Assembly (NCBI RefSeq): GCF_002902305.1 | Contig: NZ_PPPX01000016.1 | Location: 41,701-105,700, forward strand | Reading direction: 5' to 3' | Length of the DNA stretch: 64,000 nucleotides | Origin: Staphylococcus argensis | GTDB lineage: Bacteria; Bacillota; Bacilli; Staphylococcales; Staphylococcaceae | Shown: positions 29,818 to 37,833 of the stretch, piece by piece | Numbering within the stretch: position 1 is the stretch's first letter | Layout: each line of letters starts with the position of its first letter | The notes under the pieces: model-generated | Seen by the model: only the letters and a program-made list of their open reading frames with translations | What the model was told of the DNA's origin: nothing | Databases searched by the model: none | Made by a program: the position numbers and the translations under genes

Positions 29818-29946
29818 TTAGGGTAAGGCTTTGTATACATAATAACAAGACATATTGTTAAATTCGACTGGCCAACCTGTATTTGAGTTTAAATGTAATA
29901 CTCCGTTTAAATTATTATTTGGTTGATAGTCTAAATACATGTTCAT
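29818..29946 (-). pseudogene. Short coding remnant, C-terminal-like
   Basis: A frame of 42 codons (MNMYLDYQPNNNLNGVL… ending YYVYKALP) with protein-like composition but no clear ribosome binding site. The frame is also open for about 13 codons before the ATG, back to a stop, as expected for a decayed 3' end of a gene. I recognise no family. It lies in the AT-rich islet between the papain-like gene and the monooxygenase. A genuine small protein is the alternative. Confidence 0.3.
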
Positions 29947-30010
29947 AATAATTGAACGATTTACAAAGTATTTTATTTTCTAGATAATAAAAAAACAGAT
30001 ACATATATAA

Positions 30011-30042
30011 ACCGCCCCTAAGCTATCTAGGAACGGCTTTAC
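30011..30042 (-). terminator. Terminator of the padR-monooxygenase operon
   Basis: AACCG-CCCTA pairs with TAGG-CGGCTT around AGCTATC; weakly T-rich after the stem on the minus strand. Confidence 0.5.
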
Positions 30043-30083
30043 TCTTTTGTATTCATTTTATCTACAAAAACATCTATCGCAAT

Positions 30084-31241
30084 TTAATCTTCTGTATCAT
30101 CTAAGACGGACTTGAAGAAATCACCCATCTTCTCTGCTGCACTTTCAGAGAACATTAATTCTAAGTTATCTTGGGATTCTTGGGCACTTTGAGCGGAAGC
30201 TGCATACATTGCCTCTTCGTATTGACGAACAACGTCACCCAATTCATCTGCCTCTGCTAACGCTTGATCAAAGAGGTATGCATCGTAAAGTGCAGCGTTC
30301 ACTCCTTCACCTGCGAAAGGACTCATCAAGTGTGCGGCATCGCCTAAGAGTGTCACGTCCCCTTGCGTTTGCCACTTGAAGCCAATCGGTAGACGGTAAA
30401 TACGACGCAGCAAGATGTCATCTCCTGCCTCTGTAATATAACGCTGAAGTTCAGGTGCCCAATCAGCGAAATCGTGTTCCACTTGTGCTTTCAAGTCTGC
30501 AATGGACATCGCTTTATACTCATCCAACTTCGCCTGTTCCATGCGATAGGACACGTATACTTTAATACGCCCATCGCCGTTTAGTTGTGCGAGCAATGCA
30601 CGATCGCCACCGAGTGCCATCATTTTACCACGCTGATTATAGGCAAGCAGTTCTGGATGTTCGTGCTCCACATCTACCACGTTTAACTCAACCATGGAAA
30701 TGCCTGTGTATTCAATCTCCTGAGTTGAGAGATACGGTCTCACTTTAGAGAAAGCGCCATCGACACCCACGACGAGATCTGCATCTGTTGTCTCACCATT
30801 GGTAAAATGCACGCGACGGCGACCACTATCTAACGTTTCCATGCTTTCAAACTGATAGTGATATTGTATGTGCGTATCATCTATATGTTGTAAAATGAGA
30901 TCGCACAATTCGCCACGGTCGATTTCAGGACGTCCACCAAGTTCATCTTCATCAACGACTTCAGTATAGTAAACTGTTCCGTCTTTACCCACGACTTTCG
31001 TATCTTCACCGTCAAATCGTGCTAACCGATGGAAGTCCTCTTGAATGCCAGCTTGTTGTAATGCGAGTTGTCCACTATCGTCATGGATATCAAGTGAACC
31101 TCCTCGGTCTGCATTTACATCTTGCGTTCCTTTCTCATAAATCGTAAACGGAATGTCACGTTGTTGTAAGAGCAATCCGAGCATCAAGCCGCCCGGACCT
31201 CCTCCAATAATTGCTACTTCTTTTATATCTTTAATATTCAT
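30084..31241 (-). CDS. FAD-dependent monooxygenase, TetX-like
   Basis: Single-component aromatic hydroxylase-type flavoprotein of about 385 residues. It carries the dinucleotide-binding GGGPGGLMLG, the GVDGAFSKVR (DG) motif and the LLGDAAHLMSPFAGEGVN (GD) motif, with sequence features shared with Tet(X)-type tetracycline-inactivating and related enzymes. The start is the ATG at 31241, which has AAAGGAT at suitable distance. It is 31 bp downstream of a PadR regulator gene on the same strand; together they look like an inducible detoxification operon. Actual substrate is unknown and tetracycline modification should not be assumed. Confidence 0.85.
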   Translation of the reverse strand: MNIKDIKEVAIIGGGPGGLMLGLLLQQRDIPFTIYEKGTQDVNADRGGSLDIHDDSGQLALQQAGIQEDFHRLARFDGEDTKVVGKDGTVYYTEVVDEDELGGRPEIDRGELCDLILQHIDDTHIQYHYQFESMETLDSGRRRVHFTNGETTDADLVVGVDGAFSKVRPYLSTQEIEYTGISMVELNVVDVEHEHPELLAYNQRGKMMALGGDRALLAQLNGDGRIKVYVSYRMEQAKLDEYKAMSIADLKAQVEHDFADWAPELQRYITEAGDDILLRRIYRLPIGFKWQTQGDVTLLGDAAHLMSPFAGEGVNAALYDAYLFDQALAEADELGDVVRQYEEAMYAASAQSAQESQDNLELMFSESAAEKMGDFFKSVLDDTED

Positions 31242-31272
31242 CAACACACTATCCTTTCTTGAACATTACATC

Positions 31273-31827
31273 TTACTCTTTGTCTGAGAACTGATTTAAT
31301 TTCTCCTGTGTTTCTTTAATCAATTGTTCGAAATCTGCTTTCTTCTCATCATCCTGTAGTGCTTCTTTACCAGTCATCATAAACTGTTTAAACAAACCTT
31401 GAAGTTGTTGTCTCATCTCTTGCATCGCTTCAAAGTCCATATTTTTAAATGCTTTCATTCGTTCTTCGAATTCATGTTGTTCTGGATTATCTTTGAGAAA
31501 TTCGCGACCTTCATCCGTAATCTTATAAACTTTTTTCTTGCCGTCTCGCGCTGTTGATACAAATTCACGATCCTCTAACATTTGTAGAATTGGATACACA
31601 GACCCCGGACTTGGTGAATAGAATCCTTTAAATTGCTCTTCCAATTCCTTGATGATTTGATAACCGTGTTTTGGCTCATCTCCAAGCATTTTTAGAATCA
31701 CGTATTGTAAATTCCCTTTTTTGAAAAAGCGGTCTCTTCCTCTTCGTGGCATTCCGAATCCAAATTGTTCATGAGGTTGATGCTTCATCATACCTGGTCT
31801 TCTGTGAGTTGAAAAATGTCTAAACAT
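31273..31827 (-). CDS. PadR-family transcriptional regulator
   Basis: Winged-helix repressor of 184 residues. The PadR DNA-binding domain spans about residues 35-105, with NLQYVILKMLGDEPKHGYQI and FYSPSPGSVYPILQMLEDREFV, and a charged helical C-terminus for dimerisation follows. AAAGGAAAG precedes the ATG. It is first in a two-gene unit with the TetX-like monooxygenase. Three CGATATATCG palindromes overlie its own promoter, so autorepression lifted by a ligand, probably a phenolic or drug-like compound, is the natural reading. The N-terminal 30 residues, rich in His/Arg/Pro/Met, precede the domain and are unusual. Confidence 0.9.
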   Translation of the reverse strand: MFRHFSTHRRPGMMKHQPHEQFGFGMPRRGRDRFFKKGNLQYVILKMLGDEPKHGYQIIKELEEQFKGFYSPSPGSVYPILQMLEDREFVSTARDGKKKVYKITDEGREFLKDNPEQHEFEERMKAFKNMDFEAMQEMRQQLQGLFKQFMMTGKEALQDDEKKADFEQLIKETQEKLNQFSDKE

Positions 31828-31849
31828 ATTATCTTTCCTTTCTTTATTC

Positions 31850-31901
31850 CGATATATCGAAATTATAAACGATATATCGGAAATGTGTCAACGATATATC
31901 G
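31850..31901 (-). promoter_or_regulatory. padR promoter with three operator palindromes
   Basis: Minus-strand TTGACA (31886-31891) and TATAAT (31862-31867), 18 bp apart, are bracketed and split by three identical CGATATATCG palindromes at 31850-31859, 31870-31879 and 31892-31901, 20-22 bp apart, i.e. on about the same helix face. Confidence 0.85.
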
Positions 31902-31961
31902 TTATTTTTGGGATAAAAATTTTTAGTTCTTACTTATAGTGAATTTGATAGTATAAAAAAA

Positions 31962-31992
31962 GAGCTGAAACGTAAATATGATTTACGTTTCA
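31962..31992 (-). terminator. Minus-strand terminator
   Basis: GAAACGTAAAT pairs perfectly with ATTTACGTTTC around a tiny loop and is followed on the minus strand by CTCTTTTTTT. No protein gene ends here, so it may end an antisense RNA from the toxin region. Confidence 0.65.
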
Positions 31993-32079
31993 ACCCTTCA
32001 TGCTGTAACAATAGCTAAACCTCAAATAATGTGATGCCTATGCTCTTAATAGCTCGCTCTCCTAGAAAGGAAAGTAAGT

Positions 32080-32151
32080 ATGACAGATTTTGAATTTTCG
32101 ATGTTACTCTTAACAACAATATAAACTATCATTACAGTAATTAAAGCATAA
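32080..32151 (+). pseudogene. SprG-like toxin cassette A, degenerate
   Basis: Related to the two intact cassettes downstream by the shared CCTAGAAAGGAAAGTAAGT before the internal ATG and by MTDFEFSMLLLTTI against MSDYELAVI. A TAA at 32122-32124 interrupts the frame after 14 codons, and the remaining codons (TIITVIKA, stop) continue the pattern. The upstream ATG at 32040 is also out of frame. The downstream hairpin is preserved with compensatory changes. It is read as a dead copy. Confidence 0.55.
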
Positions 32152-32217
32152 AAAATCATCATAACTTTAGTTGTAATAGCTTTTTAGATAAGTAATTACA
32201 ACTACCGTCTTTAACTG

Positions 32218-32245
32218 GGTGACATGTTCTAACATGTCACCTTGA
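32218..32245 (+). terminator. Terminator-like hairpin of toxin cassette A
   Basis: GGTGACATG pairs with CATGTCACC around TTCTAA. Cassettes B and C have different arm sequence at the same place, GGACGACATG with CATGTYGYCC. Confidence 0.6.
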
Positions 32246-32440
32246 TTCAATTATACTGCATAACTTAAAATAATGCTAGTATAAAAACCAAAAAAAACAT
32301 AGCACAACCCCTGAATTATTTATTATTATTCTAATTTAATAAAATAAATTTGTATATTCATTTTAGACAACCGAATGGTATAATATTTCTTGTAAGCAAG
32401 TTAATGATGGTGGCTGCACTTCAATTAGGGGGTGAAGCCT

Positions 32441-32560
32441 ATGTTTTTAGAAGCTTCTTACTTCCTAGAAAGGAAAGTAAGTATGTCAGACTATGAATTG
32501 GCAGTTATAATCTTAATGTCGATTCGATTGCTGATTGACGTTTTTGAAGACAAAAAATAA
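32441..32560 (+). CDS. SprG-like type I toxin peptide, cassette B
   Basis: A 39-residue frame from 32441 (MFLEASYFLERKVS…) and an internal in-frame start at 32483 with its own AAAGGAAAG give a 25-residue peptide MSDYELAVIILMSIRLLIDV plus FEDKK. One hydrophobic helix with a charged end, two nested starts and a long 5' leader with TATAAT upstream match the layout of staphylococcal SprG-type toxins of SprG/SprF type I systems (long and short forms). The mRNA would end in the hairpin at 32630. The antitoxin would be an antisense RNA over the 3' region, where a minus-strand TATACT lies at 32664-32669. Membrane targeting is inferred from family knowledge. Confidence 0.6.
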   Translation: MFLEASYFLERKVSMSDYELAVIILMSIRLLIDVFEDKK

Positions 32561-32629
32561 GCCATCATAACTTTGGTTAATGATGACTTATTAAACACAT
32601 TATTAGCCACCGTCATAAACGGGCTTACT

Positions 32630-32660
32630 GGACGACATGTTCCCGCATGTTGCCCTTTTC
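32630..32660 (+). terminator. Terminator of toxin cassette B
   Basis: GGACGACATG pairs with CATGTTGCCC around TTCCCG and is followed by TTTTC. Confidence 0.7.
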
Positions 32661-32733
32661 TTTAGTATACACTTTTCACTTTAAAAATACTACTTTTAAT
32701 TTTCAGTCTAACGGCTCTAATTCATAACTTCTT

Positions 32734-32915
32734 CTATTCTCCACAGTCCATTTCAACTTTTTCGACTTCCATCTTCAAGTTAAGTTTGGAGAGTGTGTCT
32801 TCAAAGTTCTCTAACGTATAATCTTCGCAAGTTGTTACGAGGGCTTTAACTCTGCCCTTACCTTTCGTCACGAAGTGTTTCAAATTCTCCATGATGTGAC
32901 GAGCAGAATCGAGAA
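32734..32915 (-). pseudogene. Duplicated 3' fragment of the racemase-like gene
   Basis: About 180 bp aligning without gaps to the last 183 bp of the intact racemase-like gene at 33371, with its own stop codon (TAG instead of TAA). No start region is present. It encodes the C-terminal 60 residues only and arose with the duplication that copied the toxin cassette. Confidence 0.8.
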
Positions 32916-33084
32916 ACAGAATTATAAAAACTCAAAAATTCTTAGTGAAACTCCTAAATTATTTTTTATTATTCTAATTTAATAAAATAAATTTGTATAT
33001 CTATTTTAGGCAACTCTATGGTATAATACTTCTTGTAAGCAAGTTGATGATGGTGGCTGAATTCTATTAAGGAAGGTGATGCCT

Positions 33085-33201
33085 ATGAAATTTATGGCAG
33101 TAACTTCCGAAAGGAGAGCAAGTATGTCAGATTATGAATTGGCAGTTATATTATTAATGTCAATTCAACTTCTGATCGATGTCTTTAAGGACGCAAAATA
33201 A
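33085..33201 (+). CDS. SprG-like type I toxin peptide, cassette C
   Basis: A 38-residue frame (MKFMAVTSERRAS…) with an internal start at 33124 behind GAAAGGAG, giving the 25-mer MSDYELAVILLMSIQLLIDV plus FKDAK. It differs from cassette B at few positions in the hydrophobic helix but strongly in the N-terminal extension, so the short form looks like the conserved product. A TATAAT box and a long leader precede it and a perfect hairpin terminator follows at 33273. Annotation as an SprG-type toxin rests on layout and composition, not on clear sequence identity. Confidence 0.6.
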   Translation: MKFMAVTSERRASMSDYELAVILLMSIQLLIDVFKDAK

Positions 33202-33272
33202 GCCATCACAACTTTAGTTGTTGGATGGCTTATTTTTAAACATCAACAGCTACCGTTATTAACGGGCTTACT

Positions 33273-33305
33273 GGACGACATGTTCCCGCATGTCGTCCTT
33301 TTCTT
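33273..33305 (+). terminator. Terminator of toxin cassette C
   Basis: GGACGACATG pairs perfectly with CATGTCGTCC around TTCCCG and is followed by TTTTCTTT. Identical stem position to cassettes A and B. Confidence 0.75.
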
Positions 33306-33370
33306 TAGTATACACTTTTCTCTATAGAAATACCACTTTTATTCTTCAGTATAATAGCCTCACTCATAAC

Positions 33371-34192
33371 TTATTCTCCACAGTCCATTTCAACTTCTTC
33401 AACTTCCATCTTCAAGTTGAGTTTGGAGAGTGTATCTTCAAAGTTCTCTAACGTATAATCTTCGCAAGTTGTTACGAGGGCTTTGACACGCCCTTTACCT
33501 TTCGTCACGACAGGTTTTAAATTCTCCATGATGTGACGGGCTGGATCGAGAAATTGATACTGCGGATATAGGATAGTCAAGTACGGCTGTACCCATGGTA
33601 AATGCGTTGATGAGAGCGTAAAGGTATCGACTTCTGGATCTTGTTCAACGATGTCAGCTACAAACTCTTTCACATGTTGTTTCACTTCAGCCGGATAGTT
33701 AATGAAGTCGCCTGATTCTACTAACTTGATGACATCTGACGCATCGATCGTATTAATCTTCGCTTGGCTCTCACCTTTCTCTTCGTCGATATAGTGCTGG
33801 ATACGCTCACTTTCAACGAGTGCTTTAGCGCCTAGAACTGCAATGTGTCCTGATTTTGAAACTTCAACGGCTTTTTTAATCGGTGGTTTGATACCGTAAA
33901 TAGGTATGTCGTAATCCTCTTTCACTTCGTCTAGCACGAGGACTGAAGGTGCATTCGATGCAACGATGATAGCTTTCGGTTCGTATTGGAGTAGATATTC
34001 AATCGTTGTCTTCATGATTTGTCTAAGTTCTTCTTTGCTTTTACCACCATATGGAAAATGCGCACGATCAGCGAAATACAAGATGTTCTGCTTCGGATAG
34101 TACTCACGCAAGAGTTCAACGACTGCGTAACTACCGATGCCAGCATCAAACACGGCGATGTTACTTGCCGCTTCTTGTTTCTTCGATTTCAT
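33371..34192 (-). CDS. Aspartate/glutamate racemase-fold protein lacking both catalytic cysteines
   Basis: A 273-residue relative of glutamate racemase (MurI). The fold signature VFDAGIGS (Asp16) and FPYGGKSKEEL are kept, but the two catalytic cysteines of MurI are replaced by serine: VASNAPS (Ser79, usually ACNTAS) and LSSTHLP (Ser195, usually GCTHYP). The protein is therefore probably not a racemase; a regulator, a binding protein or a differently working enzyme are options. The second of two adjacent ATGs (34192) has AAGG at the better spacing. Its 3' end is duplicated at 32734-32915. A conventional murI is expected elsewhere in the genome. Confidence 0.75.
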   Translation of the reverse strand: MKSKKQEAASNIAVFDAGIGSYAVVELLREYYPKQNILYFADRAHFPYGGKSKEELRQIMKTTIEYLLQYEPKAIIVASNAPSVLVLDEVKEDYDIPIYGIKPPIKKAVEVSKSGHIAVLGAKALVESERIQHYIDEEKGESQAKINTIDASDVIKLVESGDFINYPAEVKQHVKEFVADIVEQDPEVDTFTLSSTHLPWVQPYLTILYPQYQFLDPARHIMENLKPVVTKGKGRVKALVTTCEDYTLENFEDTLSKLNLKMEVEEVEMDCGE

Positions 34193-34458
34193 CATAGCAC
34201 CTTCTATCTCAAATATTGTCCTACCCACTATAACACGGAAGTTTATTGTGAGCTAGCCCGTTTTAATACTTTTTTATACATGATTTGTCGTTTTCAACCC
34301 TCTGTATTTCTTATCTGACTAAAAGTTTTAAACCCGCCGATTCCGACGGGTTTAATGACTATTGCGATACTTTTCTCTTATAAGTCTAAACTAGACTTTT
34401 AAAATTGAAAAATGCAACCTGTCTCTAACACTTTTATCAAACAGCTCAAAGTCCTCAA

Positions 34459-35535
34459 CTACATCAATTTCTTCTCAACACGTTTGTTGTAAATCCATCT
34501 GATGAGTAGCGCGACGGCAATGATGAGACCGACGATACCAAATAATGGGAAGACGAAGTTTACGAGTTGAACGAATCCAACGAAGCTCAATGCATAACTA
34601 ACGATGAGTGATATCGTTAATAAGATGAAGTATTTCATCGTCTTATGCTCAGTGAAACGTGTTAAGAATGGATAAAGCATACCGATACAGCTATTGAAGA
34701 TAACACCGAACATGACAGCTGACATTAAGATGCTTAGCCATGGATGGATTTCCTCTGCTAATAATAACGTCGGAATGTCGACACTGTTCGCTGTCTTAAT
34801 ATTAGCTAGTAGACCTGCTGCCATTAGTAATAATAAGAAACTAAAGACAAAACCGCCGATGTAAGCACCACGACGTGCTGTCTTGTGACTCATCGCTTCA
34901 CTGCCGACAATCGTTAAGAAACTGAAACTATTGGCGATGATTAAACCACCGTAGTCAATCGCATCCCACCACCAATAATGTGTGGATACTTTAGAACTAT
35001 CAGTATATTTGTGAACTTGATCGAATGGAATACTTGGGTTGATAATGTTATAACCTACGATAACTAAGACCACAATCACTAGGAATGGTGTCACGAAACC
35101 TAAGACACTTAAGATCTTGTTAAAACGTAGTTGTAAGACGATAAATAATAAGATAACAATCGCCAATGAACCGATCCATTTCGGCACACCGAAACCTTGG
35201 TATAACGCAGATCCACCACCTGCGATCATAATGACGGTAATACCAAATAAGAAGAATATAATGACATAATCTAGAATTGTCCCGATCTTTTTACCAAAAA
35301 GACTATGTAGTGACATATCATACGTCTCAGCATCGATTCGATAACCGACTTTCGAAATTTGACGCGTTCCAAACGTGACGATAATCCCCGTAATAATCGC
35401 CCCAATGTAGGCGTAGTTACCATGATTAATATAGAATTGAACAAGTTCTTGTCCAGTAGTAAACCCTGCACCAACGATAAAGCTCAAGTAAGCGAGTGCG
35501 ATACCGATTGCTGCTTTGTTATGTTTACTAAACAT
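34459..35535 (-). CDS. YkvI-family membrane transporter
   Basis: Polytopic membrane protein of 358 residues with about ten hydrophobic segments. The first segment, FIVGAGFTTGQELVQF, has the broken-helix GxGFxxGQE pattern of YkvI-like carriers, a branch of the APC/LeuT-fold transporters with unknown substrates. The ATG at 35535 is preferred over the longer frame because GAGGAG lies before it and the upstream residues are not membrane-like. Single gene. Function inferred only to the level of transport of a small solute. Confidence 0.75.
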   Translation of the reverse strand: MFSKHNKAAIGIALAYLSFIVGAGFTTGQELVQFYINHGNYAYIGAIITGIIVTFGTRQISKVGYRIDAETYDMSLHSLFGKKIGTILDYVIIFFLFGITVIMIAGGGSALYQGFGVPKWIGSLAIVILLFIVLQLRFNKILSVLGFVTPFLVIVVLVIVGYNIINPSIPFDQVHKYTDSSKVSTHYWWWDAIDYGGLIIANSFSFLTIVGSEAMSHKTARRGAYIGGFVFSFLLLLMAAGLLANIKTANSVDIPTLLLAEEIHPWLSILMSAVMFGVIFNSCIGMLYPFLTRFTEHKTMKYFILLTISLIVSYALSFVGFVQLVNFVFPLFGIVGLIIAVALLIRWIYNKRVEKKLM

Positions 35536-35704
35536 GCACCGTCTCCTCCTCTTACACTCCAAAATCATATAACAATATCGTATTATAACATATATTTTGC
35601 TCCTTATTTTAAAAGTTGTTAAAAACTCCAGAATTAAAGAAAACATTTTTGTTTAGTTGTGTGTTGCTTTTATAATAAAAGAGTTAAACATAAATGCACA
35701 AAAA

Positions 35705-35757
35705 ATAAAAGCCCACTCTTTCGCGCTTGCAACAATTAAGCGCTATAAGAACGGACT
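35705..35757 (-). terminator. Terminator of the ptb-buk operon
   Basis: An imperfect AAAGCCC…GGACTTT stem with an inner GCGCTT/AAGCGC helix, followed on the minus strand by a T-run. Confidence 0.6.
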
Positions 35758-35784
35758 TTCATCTCTATTTAAAATAGGATTGAT

Positions 35785-36846
35785 TCACTTATAATATTTC
35801 GGCGCCACTGTACCTTCGAGAACATCAAACACACCTGAAGCAAGTGCTTCCATTTCCATCTCACCTGCGTATACACTAACTGGTGCAATCCATTCCACGT
35901 ATTGACGGATGCCCTCTGTAACTACGTTAGAATTAGCAATACCGCCAGTAAGAATAATTTGATCAATCGGTGCTCCTTTGAAGGCCACTGCTCGCTCGCC
36001 GATTAATTTCGCCACTTGATAGGCCATCGCATCTAATATGCGTGTCACCTCTGTATCTTTACCATATTGCTGGCTCAATTGTGTTAAATCATTCGTACCG
36101 AGTAACGACAATAGCCCCGTCTTTTTACTCAAGAAGTGATCCATCTCTTCGGGCGTCATATCATGATCATAACCGTAGCGATATAACGCATCATTCGGAA
36201 TTGAACCAGCACGTTCAGGACTGAAGGCACCTTCGCCCTCTAAGCCCTCATTCACATCGATGACTTTCCCGTGAACGTGCGCGCCTACCGTAATACCGCC
36301 ACCCATATGTGCGACAATGACGTTGACATCTGGGTAGTCTTGACCAACTTGTGCAGCATATTTGCGTGCAACGCCTTTCTGATTCAATGCGTGAAAACGA
36401 CTAATGCGCTCAACACCTTTAATACCCGTAATGCGAGCAATAGGCATCAACTCATCGGTCACAGGTGGATCAATCGTAAACACTGGAATATTGAATTTCT
36501 GGGCGAGTTGATACCCCATCATCCCACTTAAATTAGAGGCATGAATACCATACTTAAAGGCCTTAAGTTCATCATATAAGTGCGCATCTACATGATACAC
36601 TCCGCCTTCAATTGGCTTCACTAATCCTCCACGACACGCGATTGCATCTACATCTTCAAAGTGATAACCAGCTTCTTCAACCCTACGCTCTATCGTCGCT
36701 TGGCGTTTCGGTGCCTGCTCAGTCAATGGCAACTGTGTCACCGCTAACTCATGGGCAATCGTTTCATTCACAACGCACTCACGATCCTCATATAAAGCGA
36801 ATTTAGAGGTAGTACTTCCTAAATTTAAGACTAATACTAAGCGCAT
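35785..36846 (-). CDS. buk: Butyrate kinase
   Basis: ASKHA-fold acyl kinase of 353 residues interconverting butyryl (or branched-chain acyl) phosphate and ATP plus the acid. The N-terminal LNLGSTTSKFALY is the phosphate-binding motif, and VIVAHMGGGITVG and AFKGAPIDQIILTGGIA match the butyrate kinase subgroup rather than acetate kinase. It starts 24 bp after the ptb stop on the same strand, so the two form an operon that makes ATP from acyl-CoA. In many Firmicutes these genes lead a bkd (branched-chain keto acid dehydrogenase) operon; here the YkvI-like gene follows instead, after a terminator. Confidence 0.92.
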   Translation of the reverse strand: MRLVLVLNLGSTTSKFALYEDRECVVNETIAHELAVTQLPLTEQAPKRQATIERRVEEAGYHFEDVDAIACRGGLVKPIEGGVYHVDAHLYDELKAFKYGIHASNLSGMMGYQLAQKFNIPVFTIDPPVTDELMPIARITGIKGVERISRFHALNQKGVARKYAAQVGQDYPDVNVIVAHMGGGITVGAHVHGKVIDVNEGLEGEGAFSPERAGSIPNDALYRYGYDHDMTPEEMDHFLSKKTGLLSLLGTNDLTQLSQQYGKDTEVTRILDAMAYQVAKLIGERAVAFKGAPIDQIILTGGIANSNVVTEGIRQYVEWIAPVSVYAGEMEMEALASGVFDVLEGTVAPKYYK

Positions 36847-36870
36847 CTTCTCACACCTTTCTAACTTAAA

Positions 36871-37764
36871 TTACAGCAATTTCAAAGCAAGGACGACGGA
36901 ATTGAATTTACTTTGGACGTCATCTGTACGTGACGTTAACACGATAGGGAACTTCGCTCCGACTACTGTGCCAATCGTTTCAGCGCCGCCAAATTGCGTC
37001 AGTGATTTATACAGCACATTACCTACATCGAGTTGCGACACGATTAATGCATCTACATCGCCAGCAACCTCGGATTGGATTCCTTTGCGTCGCGCATTCT
37101 CTTCACTCATCGCATTATCGAAAGCGAACGGACTGTCCACCTTAAGATGCGGCATAGAATGTTCAGTGAAATAATCTTTGATTTCTGCCGCTTCTACAGA
37201 CGATGGTACACTCTTCGTCGCTTTTTCAATAGAAGATAGCAGACCTACTTTCAACTCTGTATAGCCCAGTTGTTGCGCAAAGGCATGCAGTTGTTTCACC
37301 ATTTTAATTCTATCTTCAACAGACGGTGAGACGTTCAACGCAGGGTCCGTCATCAACAACGCTTTCTTGTAGCCCGAAATATCGAAACAGGCCACATGAT
37401 TGAGAAAGCGTGCGTCTTGCATGAAATGTTTTCGTCGTAACACGAATTTCAAGATATCCGCTGTCATAACATGCCCCTTCATCAAGATTTGCGTTTGACC
37501 CGCTTCAAGATGCGCTTCACACATCGCGTACATGTCGTCTTCGTTCTCTGCTTGATAGATATGTAATCGCTGATCCACCTCATCTTCAAGCTGAAACTGC
37601 TGGATCAATTCTGACACATTTTCAGTATCGTAAATGGATATCTCAGCCTGCGTCTTGGTTAAAATGACTCGAACGACCTCCATCATATGTGGATCATTCG
37701 CTTTAACTAAGGCAATATGTCCCGTTAACGTCTCTGGAGCATCCACCAATTCAGAATATAACAT
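36871..37764 (-). CDS. ptb: Phosphate butyryltransferase
   Basis: Enzyme of 297 residues in the phosphotransacetylase family, exchanging CoA for phosphate on butyryl-CoA or branched acyl-CoA. Conserved segments include TQILMKGHVMTADILK, LLMTDPALNVSP and GAETIGTVVGAKFPIVLTSR. The start at 37764 follows AAGGAGTG. It precedes buk in a two-gene operon. The XRE-type regulator gene lies immediately upstream on the same strand (69-bp gap) and may be co-transcribed or control the pair. Confidence 0.92.
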   Translation of the reverse strand: MLYSELVDAPETLTGHIALVKANDPHMMEVVRVILTKTQAEISIYDTENVSELIQQFQLEDEVDQRLHIYQAENEDDMYAMCEAHLEAGQTQILMKGHVMTADILKFVLRRKHFMQDARFLNHVACFDISGYKKALLMTDPALNVSPSVEDRIKMVKQLHAFAQQLGYTELKVGLLSSIEKATKSVPSSVEAAEIKDYFTEHSMPHLKVDSPFAFDNAMSEENARRKGIQSEVAGDVDALIVSQLDVGNVLYKSLTQFGGAETIGTVVGAKFPIVLTSRTDDVQSKFNSVVLALKLL

Positions 37765-37833
37765 CGCACTTCACTCCTTCTCCTGAACTTCTCTCTACAT
37801 CGCCTTTCGACGTTTCACATGAAACAGTGACAT

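Larger units (their letters stand above)
32311..32915 (+). repeat. Tandem segmental duplication, left unit
   Basis: About 605 bp, similar throughout to 32953-33553. It contains promoter region, toxin cassette B, terminator and the last 182 bp of the racemase-like gene, ending at ATCGAGAAA. Confidence 0.8.
32953..33553 (+). repeat. Tandem segmental duplication, right unit
   Basis: Counterpart of 32311-32915. Similarity breaks at GATCGAGAAA inside the racemase-like gene on one side and at AATTATT-rich sequence before the toxin promoter on the other. Confidence 0.8.
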
